DNA from: Conexibacter sp.
GTDB taxonomy: Bacteria > Actinomycetota > Thermoleophilia > Solirubrobacterales > Solirubrobacteraceae
Length of the DNA stretch: 5,605 nucleotides
NCBI GenBank assembly: GCA_025964055.1
Contig: JAOPZP010000546.1
Span: 1-5,605, forward strand
Direction: 5' to 3'
Below are positions 5,549-5,605 of the stretch, in pieces. The first letter of the stretch is position 1. The number at the start of each line of letters is the position of its first letter. A model generated the notes under the pieces. The model was not told where the DNA came from, did not search any database, and saw only the letters and a program-made list of their open reading frames with translations. A program made the position numbers and the translations under genes.

Positions 5549-5605
5549 TCAGCGAGAGTAGGCCGCGGCGACCCCGCCGTCGAGCCAGGTGCAGCTCCGC
5601 GGCCT
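5549..5605 (-). CDS. Possible 3' end of an upstream gene (partial, unidentified)
   Basis: Reading the minus strand from the window edge, one frame runs for 18 codons to a TGA at 5551-5549, one base before the lutA ATG. In this frame 17 of 18 codons end in G or C, as in the genes downstream, while the other two frames have many A/T third positions. The visible tail ends in the residues WLDGGVAAAYSR. This is too short to identify. If real, the gene would be the first visible member of the lut operon and translationally coupled to lutA. The alternative is a non-coding leader. The call rests only on codon-position composition. Confidence 0.4.
   Translation of the reverse strand, partial: RPRSCTWLDGGVAAAYSR

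Noticed and set aside
1..5605. CRISPR array, tRNA, rRNA, insertion sequence or phage features
   Set aside because: No regularly spaced direct repeats, cloverleaf-like segments, transposase-like products or terminal inverted repeats were seen on reading both strands.

Overview
The window is GC-rich throughout, and every gene I can support lies on the minus strand, so transcription runs from the right edge to the left. Strong G/C bias at third codon positions, an ergothioneine gene pair and a LutABC lactate cluster together suggest a high-GC actinobacterium. A Thermoleophilia/Solirubrobacterales-type or similar soil lineage is my guess from composition and gene content only; no rRNA or other marker is present to test it.

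Layout, in transcription order (right to left). At 5605-5549 a short open frame with coding-like third positions ends in TGA one base before lutA and may be the tail of an upstream gene. lutA (5547-4798), lutB (4798-3395) and lutC (3398-2724) form a tightly overlapping operon for the iron-sulfur L-lactate oxidising system. A 74-base gap (2723-2650) holds a weak promoter-like pair and an imperfect 31-base dyad. egtB (2649-1552) and egtD (1552-545) follow, overlapping by one base. They encode the sulfoxide synthase and histidine methyltransferase of ergothioneine synthesis. A 132-base gap (544-413) with visibly lower GC carries a bulged hairpin just after egtD. The window ends inside a gene starting at 412 whose first 137 codons encode a GAF-type sensor domain.

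Functionally, LutABC oxidises L-lactate to pyruvate and feeds electrons to the respiratory chain. EgtD trimethylates histidine to hercynine, and EgtB joins hercynine oxidatively to a thiol donor to give the sulfoxide precursor of ergothioneine. All expected catalytic or metal-binding residues that I could align from memory are present in EgtB and EgtD, and all cluster cysteines are present in LutA and LutB, so these genes look intact.

No mobile element, CRISPR array, tRNA or rRNA was found. This is mostly a recognisable metabolic region and I see no evidence for an undescribed system. The points worth checking are the reduced egtB-egtD gene set, the dyad in front of egtB, the lut-egt adjacency and the possible upstream gene tail.
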